Shown here in pieces: positions 1 through 5,900 of a stretch of DNA of 13,021 nt. The stretch lies in NCBI GenBank assembly GCA_015657535.1, contig JADHZB010000299.1:1-13021 (forward strand), in the 5' to 3' direction. Both the position numbers and the translations under genes were made by a program. Source of the stretch: Nephromyces sp. MM_2019 (taxonomy: Eukaryota > Apicomplexa > Aconoidasida > Nephromycida). The first letter of the stretch is position 1. Every line of letters starts with the position of its first letter. The notes under the pieces are model-generated. The model was not told where the DNA came from, ran no database searches, and saw nothing but the letters and a program-made list of their open reading frames with translations.

Positions 1-607
1 TTAATATCACTTTAATTTGATATATATATATATGTGTGTAAGCATAATTAATATCACTTTAATTTGATATATATATATATGTGTGTAAGCATAATATCAC
101 TTTAATTTGATATATATATGTGTGTGTAAGCTTAATTAATATCACTTTAATTTGATATATATATGTGTGTGTAAGCTTAATTAATATCACTTTAATTTGA
201 TATATATATGTGTGTGTAAGCTTAATATCACTTTAATTTGATATATATATGTGTGTGTAAGCTTAATAGCACTTTAATTTGATATATATATGTGTGTGTA
301 AGCATAATTAATATCACTTTAATTTGATATATATATATGTGTGTAAGCATAATTAATATCACTTTAATTTGATATATATATGTGTGTGTAAGCTTAACAT
401 CACTTTAATTTGATATATATATGTGTGTGTAAGCATAATTAATATCACTTTAATTTGATATATATATATGTGTGTAAGCTTAACATCACTTTAATTTGAT
501 ATATATATGTGTGTGTAAGCTTAACATCACTTTAATTTGATATATATATGTGTGTGTAAGCATAATTAATATCACTTTAATTTGATATATATATGTGTGT
601 GTACCAG
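1..607. repeat. 14-copy AT/TG minisatellite ending at a 3' splice site
   Basis: Fourteen head-to-tail copies of a roughly 38-48 bp unit. Each contains the core ATCACTTTAATTTGATATAT, then a short TA run, then TGTGTG and TAAGC. Copies differ mainly in the linker (TTAATTAAT, TTAACAT or TTAATAGC) and in TA/TG run length; many contain AAGCTT. The array starts before the window. Its last copy runs directly into TGTGTGTACCAG, which I read as the acceptor of the exon at 608, so the array is probably intronic. Spacing is too short and too regular, and spacers are absent, so it is not a CRISPR array. Confidence 0.9.
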
Positions 608-1215
608 CTATGGATAGCTGAGAATTATAGCCAATATCAAACTGAGCTTGAACGCCAAGCCTTTCAAAACAATGCCAAGTTAGTTCACACACAATTTACA
701 CATATATTCAAATACATACACCTACACACATATATATATATATATATTCAAATACTCACAAACATATATATATATTTATATATATTATTTCGTATATAGA
801 TAATTTTGAGTGTGTAATTGGATTCCTCTTGTTTGCAAAATTATACGTTTATATATCTCAATGTGCATCTAATTATATCTTTGTTTATTTAACTCTCTAC
901 ATTTATGTGTGTGTATGTATTTATCCTCTCTCTAACTATTTATATATATGTGTGTATTTATCCTCTCTCTAACTATATATATATATATGTATTTATCCTC
1001 TCTCTAACTATATATATATATATGTATTTATCCTCTCTCTAACTATATATATATGTATATATATATATATATAAATAAGTAGTCTGTGTGTGTATACACA
1101 CTCATTGACTATGCAATATAATAATTAAAAAAAAAATATATATAAATTCAGATTTAAACAATACACACGATGGAAAAGAAAAAATGGAGGAAATTTCAAT
1201 ATGGACCTTGAATAA
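608..1215 (+). CDS. 3' end of a spliced gene, product unknown (exons 608-678 and 1152-1215)
   Basis: Two exons give an uninterrupted C-terminus. Exon 608-678 follows an acceptor TGTGTGTACCAG and reads LWIAENYSQYQTELERQAFQ then NNA. It ends in phase 2 at a donor GTTAGT (679). Exon 1152-1215 follows AAATTCAG, completes a Lys codon, continues FKQYTRWKRKNGG and ends at TAA (1213-1215). Phase agreement, mixed residue composition and the absence of Thr-His or Cys-Val filler all favour real coding sequence. The end is charged, polar and Lys/Arg-rich. I do not recognise the family with confidence. The pattern E-N-Y ... K-F-K-Q-Y-T-R-W-K-R is faintly like the C-terminal helix region of Mediator subunit 31, but this is only a hint. 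The N-terminal part and all earlier exons lie left of the window. Confidence 0.6.
679..1151 (+). other. Last intron of the + strand gene
   Basis: The intron is 473 bp, with donor GTTAGT and acceptor AAATTCAG. It holds CA and TATA runs (690-790). It also holds a tandem array at about 904-1060, in which four copies of ATTTATCCTCTCTCTAACTA alternate with TATATATATG runs. An A-run precedes the acceptor. No other feature is seen in it. Confidence 0.55.
904..1072. repeat. Four-copy pyrimidine/TA minisatellite
   Basis: Four copies of TATTTATCCTCTCTCTAACTA are separated by (TA)n runs of varying length, giving a unit of about 35-50 bp. The array lies inside the last intron of the + strand gene. The CTCTCTCTAAC element could act as a branch/polypyrimidine sequence, but its distance from the acceptor makes that uncertain. 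Confidence 0.8.
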
Positions 1216-1216
1216 T

Positions 1217-1255
<39 letters not shown>

Positions 1256-1601
1256 ATACACATACACATACACACTTAATTTATAATACACTATTTTTTT
1301 TTTTTTTATTGTAGTTTTTCTATACACAGATTTCTTTATATAGTTGTGACGAGTCCGTTAAATTATATATATAACACATTCAAACAATCATAAACATCTA
1401 ATAAGACCCTAATAAATATGATAAATCTCAGATTTCTTACCCACACACACACACACAACCCTCACACACACACACACACAACCCTCACACACACACACAC
1501 ACAACCCTCACACACACACACACACACACAACCCTCACACACACACACCCCTCACACACACACACACACACACAACCCTCACACACACACACACACACAC
1601 A
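1216..1601. other. Convergent intergenic spacer
   Basis: This 386 bp lies between the TAA of the + strand gene and the TAG of the AP2 gene. Both transcripts therefore end into each other. It contains a (CA)n run at about 1221-1275, a T-run of about 15 at 1292-1307, and the CA/CCCT array at 1440-1600. Both polyadenylation regions must lie here or overlap the neighbouring gene. I cannot assign a specific poly(A) signal. Confidence 0.65.
1440..1601. repeat. (CA)n-ACCCCT/AACCCTC compound tandem repeat
   Basis: CA runs of 8-20 bp are punctuated at near-regular intervals by AACCCTC (once ACCCCTC), giving a variable unit of about 20-28 bp. The array ends only three bases from the stop codon of the AP2 gene, so its complement (GAGGGTTGTGTG) would be the start of that gene's 3' UTR. 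Confidence 0.85.
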
Positions 1602-2899
1602 CTAAAATTGAATTAGAGAAGGTATATCAAGTTGATGATAAATGTGTGCAAAACCTTCTACAGGGGTTAATAAGGATGCTAATATTTCATACGGTTTAAA
1701 CCGTGTGTGTAAACCTAATATTTTTCCACGAATATCTTTAATTAAATTACTTTCTTTCTCTATATCTATTTCTTCACCATGCACACACAATGTTTCATAT
1801 CTCCATTTTCTAGCCTCATATAAACCACCAATTATATTAAAATGTTTTATGTGAAAACATTTTTGAAAACGTTGGCCGTTGATGGTCAAATCAGCCACCC
1901 AACGTTGTCGACTTTGTTCAAATCGTATTCCCCCCTGTGTACGTTCAAATCGTGGCATTCTCCTTTGTTTTTGTTTTGTGTGTGTGTGTGTGGGGAATAA
2001 TGTATTTGTGGGGGAGTGTGTGTGTGTCATTATATGTGTAGGGGGGGGGAGTGATGTATTTGTGGAGGAGTGTGTGTGTGGGGGGAGTGATGTATTTGTG
2101 GAGGAGTGTGTGTGTGTCATTATATGTGTAGGGGGGGGGAGTGATGTATTTGTGGGGGAGTGTGTGTGTGGAGGGGGTGATGTATTTGTGGGGGAGTGTG
2201 TGTGTGTGTGTGGAGGGCGGTGTGGGGGTGTCATTATAGGTGTGTGTGTGTGTATAAGTTTAGGTGTTTGTGTGGGTGTAATTATAGGTGTTGGTGTGGA
2301 TGTAAATAAAGGGGGGGGAGATACATGTGTATGTGTAAACTGATTGTTAGATATAGATAGATTATAAGGTAATGTGTATTGGGAGTGATGTGTGTGAAAG
2401 GTTGGATGTGAAGATTTAGAAGGTTTGTGTGAAATTCGGAGTGTGTGTGTAGATGTATGTAATTGAGTTGGATGTTTGTGATGATTAGAAGAAACTTGTA
2501 TAAATGGATGTGTGTGTGTGTGTAAATCGGATCCTTCAATTATATCTGAAGAACTTAACTTGGATGTTTGATGTGTATAATTGGTTAGATAAGGTGTGTG
2601 TAATTTCAAAGGGTTATCTAATGTGTGTGTGTGTAATTTCAAAGGGTTATCTAATGTGTGTGTGTGTAATTTCAAAGGGTTATCTAATGTGTGTGTGTGT
2701 AATTTCAAAGGGTTATCTAATGTGTGTGTAGTATATTTTTTAGAGAATGTTTGTGTATTATTGAGTGATTTTGTATATAGGCTACCCCGTCGACGTTTAC
2801 GTTGTCTGAGTGGGTAATATATTTGTAATTCAGGGTAGAAGGTGGATGTGTGTAGAGGCTTGTGTTTGAGTGTTGGATAATTTATAGGGTAAGCTATAG
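1602..2899 (-). CDS. AP2 gene exon 8 (terminal, AP2 domain)
   Basis: The acceptor ATATCACAG joins phase 1 with exon 7 (A+CT, Thr). A second AG six bases on would also keep frame and drop two residues. Residues 664-1095. Order: mixed sequence, RQRKRRR basic patch, four 11-residue LDNPLKLHTHT repeats, a Ser/Thr/His stretch, a Pro/Thr/Ser/His repeat region (THSPTNTSLPPP), KQKQRR, the AP2 domain, and a C-terminal tail ending IPSLIQF before TAG. Confidence 0.82.
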
Positions 2900-2914
2900 C
2901 TGTGATATATATAT

Positions 2915-2951
<37 letters not shown>

Positions 2952-5900
2952 AAGGGAAAGAGAGAGAGCATGAAAATATATATATATATGTGTGTGTAGG
3001 GTGATAGGTTTAGTATACTGTTGTCTGAGATATTATGCGTAGTATATGAGAGTTGTGTGTGTGATATGTGTGTATGATTGTGTCATGATATGTGTGTGTG
3101 ATAACGTGTATGCATGATTTTATTGTGTGTAATGCGTGTAATATGTGTGTGCCATGGAGGCTGTGTATAAAAATTGTAAAAATTATTACAGTGTGTGTGT
3201 AGTGTATAAAAATTGTAAAAATTACAGTGTGTGTGTAGTATGCAAAAATTGTAAAAATTACAGTGTGTGTGTAGTGTATAAAAATTGTAAAAATTATTAC
3301 AGTGTGTGTGTAGTGTATAAAAATTGTAAAAATTATTACAGTGTGTGTGTAGTGTATAAAAATTGTAAAAATTACAGTGTGTGTGTAGTATGACAGTGTG
3401 TGTGTGTTATGACAGTGTGTGTGTATTATGTAATGTGTGTAGAGTTTACACATATTCACTTACTTTGATATCCAACCTTTTTAAGGGCAGATGAAACATC
3501 GAATTTACTAAATAAAGTTAAATCAATTAAACGAGCAATCTCAGTGTGTGTGTATGGTTCAGGCCAATTATATATATCTGACTGTGTGTGTGTACCATTT
3601 GATGTTTTCTTACAATATAAAGAATGATTTAATATGTGTTTGTGTGTATGTATAGGGTGTGTGTGTGTAAAGTGTGTGTCACTATCTGTACTAACAGGCG
3701 TAGTTAGGCGTGTCCTTTTTGCTGCGTGTGTAAAATGTTCCTGCACATTTTCATTTCGATGGTCGAGTTGTATATACTGACTAATGTGTGTTAATTTATC
3801 CTTTGTGTGTGTATTTGTGTGTATAGTTGAGGGTGTATTTGTGTGTGTAGTTTTGGGTGTGTCCAAGTGTGTAACCAAGTGTGTATCCAAGTGTGTACCT
3901 ATGTTTTCGGTGGAGTCGATTAAGTGAGCTTTGTGTGTGTGTGTATCAGACTCTATTTGTATATGGTTAGATGGGTGTACAGAGTGATATTCATGAGGTG
4001 TGTGTTGAGTATAGCTTATAGATGAGTGTGTGTGTGTAGATGTGATAGAGTGTGCATTTGTAGAAGGTTGATTGTCAGGGTATAGTCTGTGTGCAAGTAA
4101 ACACTCTGAAAATAGGGTGATGTTGTTATTGTTAAGGAGGTTATGTGTGTGTGGTATATAAAACATGTGTCTGTTTTGGTTTTGTAAGGATGTGTGTGTG
4201 TTATGAGGTGTTTCATAATGTGTATCTGTACAGTCTAATGTTTGTGTGTGTGTGTGTGTGTGATTTGGTGTATCTGTGAGATCCACACATGTATTTGTAT
4301 AGGCCCATTCCTGAGGATTTAAGAGGTGTGTTTGATAGCCTATAATATCAGTTGTTTGAGACCATAAAGAGTTATTCGAACTTACACACACACACTCCTT
4401 ATTATCATAATGTATAGATAATGTGTGTGTAATGAGTGGGGGGGAAATAAATTTCTTGAGTGAGTTTTGTAAATTTGAAATAATTTTTTCAGAGAAATTT
4501 TTTTTGAGATAAGCCAACTCATACCACTTTCTAATAAGGCTTAATAATGTAAGGGGTTGATCAACTGGTAGATCTATTACACACACACACATATTGTATA
4601 TTGTATACATATGTATACAATATATACACATTTAATTTTATATATACACACATATTGTATATTGTATACACATACAATATATATATACACACATACACAA
4701 TATATACACATTTAATTTTATATATACATACGCACACACAACACACACATATGCAATAGACACACACACATCCATAACACATACACACATACATAACACA
4801 CACACACACACCCAAACACATATACACACACACCCAAACACATGTACACACACACCCAAACACATATACACACACACCCAAACTCACACACACACACACC
4901 CAAACTCACACACACACACCCACCACACACACACCCACCACACACACACCCACCACATACACACACACACACACCACATACACACACGCACACACCACAC
5001 ACATACACATATACATACACACCCAAACTTACACCCAAACTTACACCCAAACTTACACCCAAACTCACGCACAAATTCACACCCAAACTCACACACACAC
5101 ACCCAAACACATATACATACACACACACCCAAACACATATACACACACACCCAAGCACATATACACACACACCCAAGCACATATACACACACACCCAAAC
5201 ACATATACACACACACACATACTTACAATGAATATTAAAATAATGTAAACTAAGTAGGCTGGCTGCCTGTAGTATATACACATTTTTATCGAGTAATAAC
5301 ATTTGAGATTTCTGCCACTCTTTGTGTTGATCAGTGTGTGAGTAGAAGGGCCACATTAAAGGTATAAATTGGTGTGTGTGTGTGTGTAATAACCAAGTAC
5401 AATAAGGCCTAATAATAATTAGATTTACTTCATTATAAGAGGAGCCTGTGATCATAGGGATGAGCCTTAACGATAATAAAGTCTGTTAAATGTGTGTGTA
5501 GTTTTTGCTTATGTGTGTGTGTGTGTGATTGTGTGTATGTGTGTGTAAGTGATTGTGTGTGTGTGTGTGTGTGTTTATTTAAATGATTGTGTGTGTTTGA
5601 GTATAAATGATTGAGTGTGTTTGAGTATAAATGATTGTGTGTGTGTGTGTGTAAATGATTGTGTGTGTGTGTGTGTAAGTGATTGTGTGTGTGTGTGTGT
5701 AAGTGATTGTGTGTGTGTGTGTGTAAGTGATTGTGTGTGTGTGTGTGTGTGTTTATTTAAATGATTGTGTGTGTGTGTGTAAAATGATTGTGTGTGTGTG
5801 TGTGTGTGTGTATGATTGTGTGTGTGGAAAATGATTGTGTGTGTGTGTGTGTGTGTAATTGATTGTGTGTGTGTGTGTAGATGATTGTGGTGACACACAA

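Larger units (their letters stand above)
4574..5226 (-). other. AP2 gene intron 6
   Basis: The intron is 653 bp, donor GTAAGT, acceptor TGTGTAATAG. Almost entirely CA-rich on the + strand (TG-rich in the transcript). It contains the direct repeats and palindrome at 4591-4735 and the CACCCAAACACA array at 4800-5220. Confidence 0.75.

Noticed and set aside
1..607. Regular array considered as CRISPR
   Set aside because: No unique spacers; units are directly adjacent and A/T-TG low complexity in a eukaryotic intron context.
1440..1601. AACCCT units suggesting an interstitial telomere
   Set aside because: Single AACCCT words are separated by CA runs of varying length; there is no tandem telomere repeat.
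1879..2343. + strand open frame of 154 codons rich in Cys-Val-Gly
   Set aside because: It is the antisense of exon 8; its open state follows from TG and G runs, and the opposite strand carries the AP2 domain and frame-consistent splicing.
4842..5231. + strand open frame of Thr-His-Pro repeats
   Set aside because: Pure repeat translation with no complex sequence at either end, opposite an intron.
4561..5455. - strand open frames rich in CVCV through intron 6
   Set aside because: They are read-through of the intron repeat from exon 6. Consensus donor GTAAGT at 5226 and a phase-matched acceptor at 4574 remove them.
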